64,000 nucleotides of DNA from Streptomyces aurantiacus (GCF_001418335.1 NZ_LIPP01000071.1:72104-136103); one strand, 5' to 3'. Shown: positions 27,263 to 37,186, numbered from the stretch's first letter. The notes: generated from the sequence alone by a model not told the origin. Program-made: numbers and translations.

Positions 27263-27289
27263 TTCCTCGATATGGCACGTATCGAGGAA
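27263..27289 (-). promoter_or_regulatory. Hairpin that buries the helicase ribosome-binding site
   Basis: On the transcribed (minus) strand, TTCCTCGATA (27289-27280), a seven-base loop, and TATCGAGGAA (27272-27263) form a perfect 10-bp stem. The ribosome-binding site AGGAAGG (27267-27261) begins in its 3' arm, six bases before the ATG at 27254. The stem would block ribosomes until melted. Confidence 0.75.
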
Positions 27290-27453
27290 TCCTCGGCATG
27301 CACAAGCCGAATGAATTGCAAGAACGAGCCGAATGTAAAACGAAATGAAGCCCACTGTGAAGCCCGCTGCGCCGACGCGGCGCAGTGCGGAAGAGCGGCG
27401 CCGGACGGCGGGAATCCCGCCACGATCCCTCCGAAGCCCTTGAAAACGCAACA

Positions 27454-27487
27454 AGCTGGGGCCCCACCGTGAGGTGGGACCCCAGCT
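27454..27487 (-). terminator. Terminator or attenuator between cspA and helicase
   Basis: A 15-bp stem with one mismatch (27454-27468 with 27473-27487) and loop GTGA, starting 18 bases after the cspA stop. The helicase start lies 200 bp further on, so transcripts passing this point would be shared by both genes. Confidence 0.78.
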
Positions 27488-27505
27488 GCCTTGTGCGCTA
27501 CAGCA

Positions 27506-27709
27506 TCAGGCAGGAGTGATGTTCTCCGCCTGCGGGCCCTTCTGACCCTGCGTGACGTCGAAGGTCACCTTCTGGCCCTCCTGAAGCTCACGGAAGCCCT
27601 GGGTGGCGATGTTCGAGTAGTGGGCGAAGACGTCGGGGCCGCCGCCGTCCTGCTCGATAAAGCCGAAGCCCTTTTCCGAGTTGAACCACTTCACGGTTCC
27701 AGTAGCCAT
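27506..27709 (-). CDS. cspA: Cold-shock protein, CspA family
   Basis: 67-aa single-stranded nucleic-acid chaperone: [18 protein letters not shown] carries RNP1-like KGFGFI, then DVFAHYSNI (RNP2-like) and [17 protein letters not shown] 27709 has GGGATATG upstream. Upstream in-frame codons are leader sequence, not protein. The mRNA leader contains a nested hairpin (27808-27843), as is usual for cold-shock genes. A terminator-like hairpin separates it from the DEAD-box helicase, suggesting a cold-response pair. Confidence 0.97.
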   Translation of the reverse strand: MATGTVKWFNSEKGFGFIEQDGGGPDVFAHYSNIATQGFRELQEGQKVTFDVTQGQKGPQAENITPA

Positions 27710-27807
27710 GTCATATCCCTTTCGGGGCAGTACCCGGGGGCCCGCACTGTGTGGACCCCTGTGACGCCGCAATTGACCCCGTCCGGAATGAAATGCCGGA
27801 AATACAA

Positions 27808-27843
27808 AAGTGCCCGACGAATACGAATTCGCCTGCGGCACTT
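27808..27843 (-). promoter_or_regulatory. Nested hairpin in the cspA leader region
   Basis: Outer arms AAGTGCC (27808-27814) and GGCACTT (27837-27843) enclose inner arms CGAAT (27818-27822) and ATTCG (27827-27831). It lies about 100-135 bases upstream of the cspA ATG; whether it is transcribed depends on the unmapped start site. Confidence 0.5.
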
Positions 27844-27990
27844 GAAGTGTGCGGGAACTACAACTGCAACTGGATCAAGACTATCACGCAGGGCCCGTGA
27901 GGCAACGGCACGGCCGCACAGCCGGAGAACCGTTACCTACGGACCGCCGGCCCGGCCCCCGCACCCGCCCAGCGCCCATCGCCCATCCGT

Positions 27991-28046
27991 CGCCGCAGGA
28001 CTGTCGATGCAGGTCCACCGATGCAGGACCACCTACGCAGGACTAT
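27991..28046. repeat. Four tandem 14-bp imperfect repeats
   Basis: Units at 27991, 28005, 28019 and 28033: CGCCGCAGGACTGT, CGATGCAGGTCCAC, CGATGCAGGACCAC, CTACGCAGGACTAT. The constant core is GCAGG. They end 34 bp before the likely start of the dehydrogenase gene. The spacer in the larger 27710-28080 region otherwise holds only the csp leader. Confidence 0.75.
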
Positions 28047-28080
28047 GGAATCTGACGCCTCGTCAGGTTACGCTCCGCGC

Positions 28081-29154
28081 ATGCTTCCCACGGTGGTCTG
28101 GGGTACCGGCAACGTCGGCCGCGCGGCGATCCGTGCCGTCGAGGCACACCCGGCGCTCGATCTCACGGCCGTGCTCGTCCACGACCCCGCCAAGGTCGGG
28201 CGCGACGCGGGCGAACTCGGTGGCCTCGGCCGGGGCCTGGGCGTCGCGGCGACCGACGACATCGACGCCGTACTGGCCGAAGGACCCCGCGCGGTCGTGT
28301 ACGCGGCGTCGGGCGACCTCCGTCCCGACGAGGCGCTGGCCGACATCGCCAGGGCGGTCCGGAGCGGTGCCGTGGTCGTCACTCCGGCCCTGTACCCGCT
28401 CTACGACCAGCGCAACGCCCCGCCCGAGTTCCGCGAGCCCGTACTGGCCGCCGTCGCGGACGGCGGGGGGTCGCTGTTCGTCTCCGGTGTCGACCCCGGC
28501 TGGGGCAACGACGTACTGCCGCTGCTGATGAGCGGTCTCGGCACGGTCGTCGACGCGATCCGCTGCCAGGAGATCTTCGACTACTCCACGTACGAGCAGG
28601 AGGAGTCGGTGCGGTATCTGGTCGGGATGGGCCAGCCGATGGAGTACGAGCCGCTGATGCTCGCCCCGTCGATCCCGACGATGGTGTGGGGCGGGCAGAT
28701 ACGGCTGATGGCCAGGGCCCTCGGCGTCGAACTCGACGAGATCCGCGAGACCTTGCAGCGCCGCGCGCTGGACGCCACGGTGAGCACCCGGACGATGGGC
28801 GAGTTCGAGGCCGGCACGCAGGGTGCGGTGCGCTTCGAGGTGCAGGGTGTCGTCGAGGGCGAACCCCGCATCGTCATCGAGCACGTCACCCGGATCCATC
28901 CGTCCTGCGCACCGGACTGGCCGGCGCCGCCGGGCGGCGACGGGGCGCATCGCGTGATCATCGAGGGCCGCCCGCGCATCGAGATCACCGTCGAGGCGAC
29001 CGACGAGGGCGAGAACCGGTCCGCGGGCGGGAACGCCACGGCGGTCGGCCGGCTGGTCGGCGCCATCGAATGGCTCGTGGACGCGGAGCCCGGTCTGTAC
29101 GACGCGCTGGACGTCCCGCTGCGACCGGCGGTCGGAAGGCTCGGCAGGAAGTGA
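28081..29154 (+). CDS. NAD(P)-binding dehydrogenase of the DapB / 2,4-diaminopentanoate dehydrogenase-like group
   Basis: 357 aa. The start at ATG 28081 puts the Rossmann fold right at the N-terminus (VVWGTGNVGRAAIRAV), as in relatives. The frame is open to ATG 28021, but that stretch is made of the tandem repeats. Further conserved parts are VVYAASGDLRPDEALADIA, FVSGVDPGWGNDVLPL and VWGGQIRLMARALGVELDEI. Relatives include DapB-like and diaminopentanoate dehydrogenases; the substrate here cannot be told. The CMD/AhpD-like gene follows 25 bp later, forming a two-gene operon. Confidence 0.85.
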   Translation: MLPTVVWGTGNVGRAAIRAVEAHPALDLTAVLVHDPAKVGRDAGELGGLGRGLGVAATDDIDAVLAEGPRAVVYAASGDLRPDEALADIARAVRSGAVVVTPALYPLYDQRNAPPEFREPVLAAVADGGGSLFVSGVDPGWGNDVLPLLMSGLGTVVDAIRCQEIFDYSTYEQEESVRYLVGMGQPMEYEPLMLAPSIPTMVWGGQIRLMARALGVELDEIRETLQRRALDATVSTRTMGEFEAGTQGAVRFEVQGVVEGEPRIVIEHVTRIHPSCAPDWPAPPGGDGAHRVIIEGRPRIEITVEATDEGENRSAGGNATAVGRLVGAIEWLVDAEPGLYDALDVPLRPAVGRLGRK

Positions 29155-29179
29155 CACCGCGTACCCGAAGGAGCCCCGG

Positions 29180-29659
29180 ATGAAGGTCGACATCCCCGAA
29201 GGCAGGAACCCCATCGAGTACGTGTGGGGTGAGATGGTCCCCGGCATCGGGCCCGCAGCCGCCGACTTCTCGCTGGCCGTCTACGCCCGTACGACCCTGG
29301 GGCTCCGCGAGTTCGAGGCCGCGCGGCTGCGGATCGCCCAGCTCAACGGGTGCCTCTTCTGCCTCGACTGGCGGACCGAGCGGGACGGGCTGAAGGTCGA
29401 GGAGGAGTTCGCCGACGCGGTGGCGAAGTGGCGCACGACCGACGCCTTCGACGAACGCACCCGCCTGGCCGCCGAGTACGCGGAGCGGTACACGCTCGAC
29501 CACCACGGCCTCGACGAGGAGTTCTGGGACCGGATGACCGCGCACTACAGCCAGGCCGAGATCGTGGAGCTGACCATGAGCCTCGGCTCGTGGCTGGCCT
29601 TCGGACGGCTCAACCGCGTGCTGGGACTCGACGCCATGTGTGTGCTGCCGGGGCACTGA
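29180..29659 (+). CDS. Carboxymuconolactone decarboxylase / AhpD-like protein
   Basis: 159 aa. It carries the AhpD-type CxxC in AQLNGCLFCLDWRT (about residues 56-65) and the family's downstream helix MTAHYSQAEIVELTMSLGSWLAFGRLN, so a peroxidase or thiol-oxidoreductase activity is plausible. ATG 29180 has AAGGAG with a good spacer. It is the second gene after the dehydrogenase. The pair may detoxify an aromatic or amine substrate together, but this is inference from position only. Confidence 0.9.
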   Translation: MKVDIPEGRNPIEYVWGEMVPGIGPAAADFSLAVYARTTLGLREFEAARLRIAQLNGCLFCLDWRTERDGLKVEEEFADAVAKWRTTDAFDERTRLAAEYAERYTLDHHGLDEEFWDRMTAHYSQAEIVELTMSLGSWLAFGRLNRVLGLDAMCVLPGH

Positions 29660-29665
29660 ACCGGC

Positions 29666-29698
29666 CCGGGGCCACCCGGCGAATCCGGGCGACCCCGG
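29666..29698. terminator. Bidirectional terminator between convergent genes
   Basis: A 14-bp stem (29666-29679 with 29685-29698, two non-Watson-Crick positions) and five-base loop. It serves the CMD gene and probably also cholesterol oxidase, whose stop is at 29755. Confidence 0.6.
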
Positions 29699-29754
29699 CC
29701 CCGGCCTCGGTCTCCGTCTCGGTCTCCTCGCGGGCGCCACTCGCCCGCACGCCG

Positions 29755-31434
<1,680 letters not shown>

Positions 31435-31524
31435 CTACTGGCACCCCCGTGAGAAGTCACGCCATACCCTGAGGTAACTTTCCAACGATCACATACTGGG
31501 CATCGCGTACACCGCGAGGTCCTC

Positions 31525-32832
31525 TCAGTCGCGCAGGAGCCGTCGGGCGGTCAGCGCGAGGCTGAACTCCACCATGTCGGCCGGGCGGGCGAGCGAGCGC
31601 CCGGTCAGCTGTTCGCACCGCTTCAGCCGGTTGAGGACGGTGTTGCGATGGCAGTACAGCCGGGCGCTCGCCCGCTGCGCCGAGCCGTCGCACGCGAGCC
31701 ACGCCGCCAGCGTGTCCAGCAGGATGTCCCGGTCGGACTGCTCCAGGCGCAGCAGCGGCCCGAGGACCTCTTCGGCCAGCGCGCCGCCGAGTTCGGGGCA
31801 CGACATCACGAGGGCCGCGGGCAACTGCTCGGTCAGCCGTACGGTGCCGCCGTCGTCCGCGCACATGCTCAGGGCCAAGTCCGCCAGCCTGCGGGCGTCG
31901 CCCACGGCGGCCAGCCCCGACACGACAGGACCGACACCGACTCTCGTACCTGTGGGGGCGGTGGGCCCCACCGTCGGCACGGACAGGTCGCCTCCGCCTT
32001 CACCATCACCGTCGCCGTTGCCGTCGCCGTCGCCGACCAGGACGATGCCGTGGTCGACGTCCACGCCCGTGTGCCAGTGCACGCGCGCACCGGCCGGTAC
32101 GCCGCGGTCGCCGGGCACGGAGGCACGACCGGCCGGGCGGCCGCCCGCGACGGCGACCACGGCGTACCTGCCCTGTTCCGGCAGGTCCAGGATCTCGGCC
32201 GTCTCGGCGACGTCGGCGATACGGCTCGTGCCGTCGAGCAGGGCCGCGGTCAGCAGACGTACCCGGTGCTCCTGACGCCAGGCGTGCTGCCGTTCCACCT
32301 TGCGGTAGACGTCCGCGACGAGGGTGCAGTGCTCGTCGACGAAGTTCCATACGTCGGCCGCCACATGGACGAGGAGGCGGACGTCCTCGGGAGCGGTCCG
32401 GGAGGTCTCCTCGACCAGTACCTGCCAGATCAGGGAGCCGCCGAGCCGGAAGGCGTGCAGGAGCGCGTCGAGCGGCAGTCCCTGTTCGGCGCGAGCGGCG
32501 CCGATCCGCCACGAGCAGCGCAGCGCGGCGTCCCGGGCGCTGCGCGGGTCCAGCAGGGAATTGACACTGTGCAGGAGCGATCGGTGCACCTCCTGCCACG
32601 TGCCCGCGGCGTCGCTCTCCAGGGTGCTCCGGTAGGCGGGTTCCCGTTCCCGCAGCGCCGCCACGAGCCGGTCGGTCAGCTCCGGGAGGTTGTTCTGCAG
32701 CACCCGGGCCGACCGGTGCAGCACGCGAAGCGCGTCGGCGTCGATCAGCGAACGGGCCTTGGGGGCATGCGACCGTGCGGCGGTCGGCGGTCCGTGGCCC
32801 AGCTCGACTCGGGACCGTACGGCGTGATGCAT
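31525..32832 (-). CDS. PucR/CdaR-type helix-turn-helix regulator
   Basis: 435 aa. ATG 32832 follows GGGAGAA. An N-terminal helical sensor-like half (about 30-180) is followed by a GGDEF-like degenerate region and the C-terminal PucR HTH (RASARLYCHRNTVLNRLKRC). A low-complexity GDGDGNGDGDGEGGGD stretch (about 262-277) comes from six-base DNA repeats and may be a flexible acidic loop. The gene ends 126 bp upstream of cholesterol oxidase, read the same way, so local activation of that gene is a reasonable guess; a regulator of this family usually responds to metabolites. Confidence 0.88.
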   Translation of the reverse strand: MHHAVRSRVELGHGPPTAARSHAPKARSLIDADALRVLHRSARVLQNNLPELTDRLVAALREREPAYRSTLESDAAGTWQEVHRSLLHSVNSLLDPRSARDAALRCSWRIGAARAEQGLPLDALLHAFRLGGSLIWQVLVEETSRTAPEDVRLLVHVAADVWNFVDEHCTLVADVYRKVERQHAWRQEHRVRLLTAALLDGTSRIADVAETAEILDLPEQGRYAVVAVAGGRPAGRASVPGDRGVPAGARVHWHTGVDVDHGIVLVGDGDGNGDGDGEGGGDLSVPTVGPTAPTGTRVGVGPVVSGLAAVGDARRLADLALSMCADDGGTVRLTEQLPAALVMSCPELGGALAEEVLGPLLRLEQSDRDILLDTLAAWLACDGSAQRASARLYCHRNTVLNRLKRCEQLTGRSLARPADMVEFSLALTARRLLRD

Positions 32833-33033
32833 CGCGTTCTCCCGGGGCGTCGGCTCGGTGGCGGCGCGCTCACAGCGGTCGGTCCGCGGCCTGCTGTCGG
32901 CCGCGGGCTCCCTGTGATCGTCGGCACCCGTCTCGTCCTGCCCCGTAGAATGACATACCGTCCAGTCGGTCCCTAGGGTTCTGCGGTGTTCTTTTCCAAC
33001 GGCTCCGCCTGCCTCACGTCGGTCCGGGGTCGG

Positions 33034-34101
33034 TCAGGCGGTGTGGCGGCGGACGGCGTCAAGCAGGTCGTCGATGTCCTGCGGGCTCGTCGCGAAGGAG
33101 GCGACGAGGCGGACGACCCCGGGCTCCCAGCGGTCGTGGTAGAAGACGTAGCCCTCGGACAGCAGGCTGTCGATGACCTGTTGGGGCAGTCGGCAGAAGA
33201 GGATGTTCGCCTCCGCGGCACCGAGGAGGTCGACCTCCGGTATCGCCTTGAGGCCGTCCTGGAGACGGGCGGCCATGGCGTTGGCGTGGGTCGCGTTGCG
33301 CAGCCACAGGTCGTCGGTCAGGTAGGCGTCGAGCTGGGCGGCGTGGAAGCGCGCCTTGGAGGCGAGCTGGCCGGACCTCTTGGCCCGGAAGGAGAGTTCC
33401 GTGGTGAGGGAACGGTCGAAGACGACGATCGCTTCGGCGGTCATGGTGCCGTTCTTCGTGGCTCCGAACGACAACAGGTCGACACCGGCCCGCCAGGTCA
33501 GTTCGGCGGGGGTGGCGCCGAGGGCCGCGACGGCTCCGGCGAAGCGGGCGCCGTCCATGTGGAACCGCAGGCCCGGCTCCTTGACGACGGAGCCCAGCGT
33601 GCGGAGCTCGTCGAGGGTGTAGACGGCGCCGGTCTCGGTGGCCTGGGTGACGCTCACCACGGAGGGCTCCACGCTGTGCACGTCCCCGGCCTTGTTCCGT
33701 ACGGCCGCCCGGAGTTCGGCCGCGTCGATCTTGGCGTCGTCGCCGCCGAGCGGGACGAGTTTCGCGCCGGCGGTGTAGAACTCCGGGGCCCCGCACTCGT
33801 CGTTGTTGATGTGGCTGTCGCGGTGGCACAGGACGCTGCCCCAGGGCGGGGTCAGTGCGGCCAGGCTCAGGGCGTTCGCGGCGGTGCCCGTGGAGACGAT
33901 CAGGACGTCGACGTCACGTTCGAAGATCTCGCACAGCCGGCGGCGGACCTCGGCCGTGACGGTGTCGGACCCGTACGGCGACGCCTGTCCCGCGGCGGCC
34001 CGGACCACCGCGTCGACTATCTCCGGGGACGCGCCGGCGGCGTTGTCACTGCTGAACATCCGGGTGGCGGTCGTGGTGGCGGTGGTGGTGCTGTTGCTCA
34101 T
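33034..34101 (-). CDS. ltaE: Low-specificity L-threonine aldolase
   Basis: PLP enzyme cleaving L-threonine or allo-threonine to glycine and acetaldehyde. 355 aa. Visible landmarks: SSDNAAGASPEIVDAV near the N-terminus, STGTAANALSLAAL, HINNDECGAPEF, RFHMDGARFAGAVAALG (Asp for the pyridine N), and the PLP lysine in SFGATKNGTM. The length is family-typical. ATG 34101 follows a weak AGGA. The TetR gene starts upstream on the same strand with a 79-bp gap, so control by TetR is possible. Related beta-eliminating lyases share this fold, but the motif set favours aldolase. Confidence 0.93.
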   Translation of the reverse strand: MSNSTTTATTTATRMFSSDNAAGASPEIVDAVVRAAAGQASPYGSDTVTAEVRRRLCEIFERDVDVLIVSTGTAANALSLAALTPPWGSVLCHRDSHINNDECGAPEFYTAGAKLVPLGGDDAKIDAAELRAAVRNKAGDVHSVEPSVVSVTQATETGAVYTLDELRTLGSVVKEPGLRFHMDGARFAGAVAALGATPAELTWRAGVDLLSFGATKNGTMTAEAIVVFDRSLTTELSFRAKRSGQLASKARFHAAQLDAYLTDDLWLRNATHANAMAARLQDGLKAIPEVDLLGAAEANILFCRLPQQVIDSLLSEGYVFYHDRWEPGVVRLVASFATSPQDIDDLLDAVRRHTA

Positions 34102-34180
34102 GCCGAGGGTCCTGACTTTCCGTTGACGGCGGGAGGTACGACGGTGGATGCGGGGGGCGGCGGCCCGGCCTCGGATGCGG

Positions 34181-34846
34181 TCACAAGGGGTCCTTGCCGG
34201 TGGCCTCCCGCGCCGGGTCGGCGGCGTGGATGAGCTGGCGCAGTGCCCCGTGGTAGACCTCGTGGTCGGTCAGGGCGGGCAGGATCGCCGCCACGTTGCC
34301 GGTCAGCGCCGGGTAGCCCGCCGGGTCGAGCGAGGCGAGGGCGGTGCGGGTCACCGTCCGGGTGGCCTCGGGATCGCGGTGGTCGACGAAACTCGCGCTG
34401 CCGAGGGTGAGCAGGTACATCCGCCGGTAGGCGGTGATCGCCTCCTCGGGGGTCATCCCGGCCGTCAGGCTGTCGGCGAGCTGCGGCTCGACGAGGCGGG
34501 CCAGCAGGTGCGGGCCGAGCCAGGGGCGGGCGCCCCGGAGCGCGACGAGGCCCGGATGCGCCGACAGCAGTCGGTACAGAGCGGTGAACCGTGCCTCGGT
34601 GGCCGTGGCCCAGGCCGTGCCCGGCTCGACGTCGGGCAGCCGGGCGGCCAGGTGGTCGGTGCACAGGTCCAGCAGCCCCGCCAGGTCGGTGCAACGACGC
34701 TGGAGGGACGCGAGGGAAATGCCCAGTCGAGCGGCCAGCGCGCGGAAGGTCAGCGCCTCGGGACCGGCCTCGTCGACCAGCGACAGGGCGCTCTCGGCGA
34801 TGCGGTCGGGGGTCGCGCGGTCCAGGGACGGGGAGCTCCGGGGCAT
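34181..34846 (-). CDS. TetR-family transcriptional regulator
   Basis: 221 aa from ATG 34846 (MPRSSPSLDRATPDRIAE). The HTH lies at about 14-58 (LTFRALAARLGISLASLQRR), with a helical ligand domain after it. A perfect palindrome (34860-34874) lies 14 bp upstream of the ATG, and no ribosome-binding site is present, so the mRNA could be leaderless or nearly so and the operator would cover the promoter. It probably represses itself and possibly threonine aldolase downstream. The longer open frame from 34912 would include the operator and is unlikely. Confidence 0.9.
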   Translation of the reverse strand: MPRSSPSLDRATPDRIAESALSLVDEAGPEALTFRALAARLGISLASLQRRCTDLAGLLDLCTDHLAARLPDVEPGTAWATATEARFTALYRLLSAHPGLVALRGARPWLGPHLLARLVEPQLADSLTAGMTPEEAITAYRRMYLLTLGSASFVDHRDPEATRTVTRTALASLDPAGYPALTGNVAAILPALTDHEVYHGALRQLIHAADPAREATGKDPL

Positions 34847-34859
34847 GCGTGTCAGCGTA

Positions 34860-34874
34860 CGATACGACGTATCG
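34860..34874 (-). promoter_or_regulatory. Palindromic operator of the TetR gene
   Basis: CGATAC-GAC-GTATCG, a perfect 6-bp-arm inverted repeat, 14 bp upstream of the TetR start. The position over a short or absent leader fits autorepression. Confidence 0.7.
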
Positions 34875-34959
34875 GTGCGATCCGGCGGGCCCGTCGACCC
34901 GGCTGCCTGCACCGGATCGGCGGCACGGGGTGCGCACGGGCGGTGGTCAGGAGAAGAGG

Positions 34960-35937
34960 TCAGGAGAAGAGGGCGTCCAGGTCGGGCTTCTTGTCGTCGA
35001 AGAGGCCGTCCCGTTCACCGAGGGACGCCAGCTTCTCCAGGGAGGCGGTGTCGATGTCCGGGGGCCAGCTGGGCAGTGTGAGCTTCGTCAGGACATCGCC
35101 ACTGATCTTGGTGTACGTGGTGAGGATCTGGCGTGCCTCGTCGGGATGGTCGGTGGCGTACCGCAGCGACTCGGTCATCGCCTCGGTGAACTTCTTCACC
35201 AGGCCGGGGTCCTTCTTCGCCAGCTCGGCCGAGGTGAAGTACGTCGCCACGGTGAGTTTCGGGTCCGTCTCGGCGAACGGCGACGCCACGACGCGTACCC
35301 CCTGCGCCTTGGCGACGGTCATCGCGGGCTCACCCATCCACGCGGCGTCCACGCGTCCGTCGTCCACAGCGGCAGGCATCTGGTCGAACGGTATCTCCAC
35401 GAACTCGACCTCGGACGGGTCGCCGCCGGCCACCCGGACCGACTCGCGCACGGTGGTGTCCCCGATGTTGCGCAGCGTGTTCACCGCCACCGTGTGCCCG
35501 GCGAGGTCCTCGGCCGACTTGATCGAGCTGTCCTTCCTGACGCCCACGCCGGTGACGTCACCGCCGACCTTGCCGTTGGACGCCGCGCCGTTGACCACGG
35601 ACTTGACCGGAACTCCCTTGACCTGGGCGACCATCAGCGACGTCGTGTTGCTGAAGCCGAACTGGAACTGGCCGCTCACCACACCGGGAATGATCGCCGC
35701 GCCACCCTGGGCGCTCACCATTTCGAGCTCGATGCCGCGGCTGCCGAAGAAGCCCTTCTTCTGCCCCAGATAGAGCGGGGCCACGTCGACGATCGGGATG
35801 ATGCCGACCTTGACCCGTGTCGTCCCGTCCCCGCCCGAGGACGACGAACCGCCGTCCCCCGAGTCCGACGACCCGCATCCGGCCGCGGCGACGATCACGG
35901 ACAGTACTGCGACAAGCCCCGGAATACGCCTTCGCAT
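34960..35937 (-). CDS. Substrate-binding lipoprotein, NitT/TauT (SsuA) type ABC transporter
   Basis: 325 aa. ATG 35937 has AGGAGGAG with a short spacer. The lipoprotein signal MRRRIPGLVAVLSVIVAAAGC ends in a cysteine at about residue 21, then a Gly/Ser-rich linker. The binding domain reads RVKVGIIPIVDVAPLYLGQKKGFFG, ISAQ-like VSAQGGAAIIPGVVSGQFQFGFSN (first part), and DQMPAAVDDGRVDAAWMGEPA. The family binds nitrate, sulfonates, taurine or related small molecules. No ABC permease or ATPase is next to it, so it either works with a remote partner or is an orphan. Confidence 0.92.
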   Translation of the reverse strand: MRRRIPGLVAVLSVIVAAAGCGSSDSGDGGSSSSGGDGTTRVKVGIIPIVDVAPLYLGQKKGFFGSRGIELEMVSAQGGAAIIPGVVSGQFQFGFSNTTSLMVAQVKGVPVKSVVNGAASNGKVGGDVTGVGVRKDSSIKSAEDLAGHTVAVNTLRNIGDTTVRESVRVAGGDPSEVEFVEIPFDQMPAAVDDGRVDAAWMGEPAMTVAKAQGVRVVASPFAETDPKLTVATYFTSAELAKKDPGLVKKFTEAMTESLRYATDHPDEARQILTTYTKISGDVLTKLTLPSWPPDIDTASLEKLASLGERDGLFDDKKPDLDALFS

Positions 35938-36118
35938 GGGCTCCTCCTGGCAGCAGGGGGGACAGACCAACACGGCTGAGCGGAAGGCGACTTGACGGGT
36001 CGGCGCTTCAGCTCGATGCACGTTGTGCATTTTCGTGACGGCTGAAATCTACAGAGCCAGGTTCGCGCTGTCAGTACTCCGGACAAGGGAGGATCGAGGG
36101 AAGGCCGCGGACGACCCG

Positions 36119-36550
36119 CTACGCCGTGAGGGCCCGCCGGGGCGTGCCCGCCGGCGACGACGTGCCCCGGTCCGTGCCTCGATCCGGGCCTCGCTCCGTG
36201 TTTCGATCGGGCCCTCGTTCGGTGCCCCGGTCCGTGCCCCGCTCGGTGGGGCGCGCCACGGGACGCACCACAGGGCGCACCGGGTACGTGGTCTTCGCCG
36301 GGTCGATCACCGGGTCCCCCAGCACGATGCGGCCCGCCGCGTGCAGTGCGTCGCACTCGTCGGTGGGCAGGGCCACGTAGCAGCCCCCGTACCCGGAGCC
36401 GGCCGTGGCGGCCTGCCAATAGCCGTATCTGCGGCGGCCGTTGGCGTGCACGGTCAGGCACACGGGGACGCGCTGCACGGTGATCAGACGCAGCACCTCG
36501 GCACCGCCGGGGCCGAGTGGCGCGGGCGTACCCGGGAGAGCTCGCAGCAT
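36119..36550 (-). CDS. Unknown protein with repetitive C-terminal TERG/TDRG tail
   Basis: 143 aa from ATG 36550 (GGAGAG nine bases upstream; ATG 36682 has no ribosome-binding site). A folded part about residues 15-95 (EVLRLITVQRVPVCLTVHAN) is followed by a basic-acidic repeat tail, TERGTDRGTERGPDRN and similar, about seven four-residue units encoded by 12-bp DNA repeats. The tail may vary in copy number between strains. No family recognised. Confidence 0.65.
   Translation of the reverse strand: MLRALPGTPAPLGPGGAEVLRLITVQRVPVCLTVHANGRRRYGYWQAATAGSGYGGCYVALPTDECDALHAAGRIVLGDPVIDPAKTTYPVRPVVRPVARPTERGTDRGTERGPDRNTERGPDRGTDRGTSSPAGTPRRALTA
36157..36252. repeat. Tandem 12-bp repeats inside a coding region
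   Basis: Seven clear units start at 36169, 36181, 36193, 36205, 36217, 36229 and 36241 (for example GGTCCGTGCCTC, GATCCGGGCCTC). A weaker one precedes at 36157. In frame they encode the Thr/Pro-Glu/Asp-Arg-Gly tail of the minus-strand gene. Confidence 0.8.
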
Positions 36551-36760
36551 GGTCAGCGCTCTCCGTTCGTGGCTCGCGGCACGGCACGGCGGTGGAGAGT
36601 GGGCGTCATGTGCGGGCGGCCTTTCGACGGACGGGTTCGATCGCGTATCGCCAGGAGCGATGACGTTGTCGCTGTTCTGCATTCTCGCTGCTCAGCATTC
36701 TTGCGGAGGGCACTGACAACGCGGCCGGAGCCGCACCGGGCCGCTCCCCGGTACCGCCCC

Positions 36761-37162
36761 TCAACGGCGGTCGGGCGGTGGCGGCGTGTGGTGGGCGCGG
36801 CCTTCCGCTTCGCCTTGGACGAAGGGGTCGTCGGCGGCGTCGTACACCCCCGCGTGATCGAAGAGCGCGTCGGCGATGCGCTCCCACTCCTCGACCTCCG
36901 CCTGCGCGATCAACGCCTCGTGTGCGGTGAGCGACTTGGTCCTGGCCGCCTTGCGGGCCTCGTCCAGCGCGTCCTTCGCCTCGTGGTGCCGCATTCCCGT
37001 GGCCGAGCGCCGTACCCGTGCCCAGGCTTCGCGCTCGCCCTCGGACGGCTCCGCCGCGTCCTCGGGCGATCTTGCCGCCTCGTCGCTCGTGTCGTCGATG
37101 CGGCCGGGCGCTCCGTCCTGCTCCACGCTCACTGCTCCACCTCGTTCGGTACCGCGCTGCAT
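36761..37162 (-). CDS. Small charged helical protein, function unknown
   Basis: 133 aa if ATG 37162 is used; GTG 37132 (123 aa, preceded by GGAG) is as likely. An acidic, disordered N-terminal 50 residues precede a strongly helical, Ala/Glu/Lys-rich segment about 55-100 (HHEAKDALDEARKAARTKSL, TAHEALIAQAEVEEWERIAD) that could form a coiled coil. No motif recognised. A perfect 14-bp duplication overlaps the ATG. Confidence 0.55.
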   Translation of the reverse strand: MQRGTERGGAVSVEQDGAPGRIDDTSDEAARSPEDAAEPSEGEREAWARVRRSATGMRHHEAKDALDEARKAARTKSLTAHEALIAQAEVEEWERIADALFDHAGVYDAADDPFVQGEAEGRAHHTPPPPDRR

Positions 37163-37186
37163 GCTTCGTTCAGCATGCTTCGTTCA
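37159..37186. repeat. Perfect 14-bp direct duplication
   Basis: GCATGCTTCGTTCA occurs twice in a row (37159-37172, 37173-37186), across the ATG 37162 of the charged helical protein. Confidence 0.8.
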
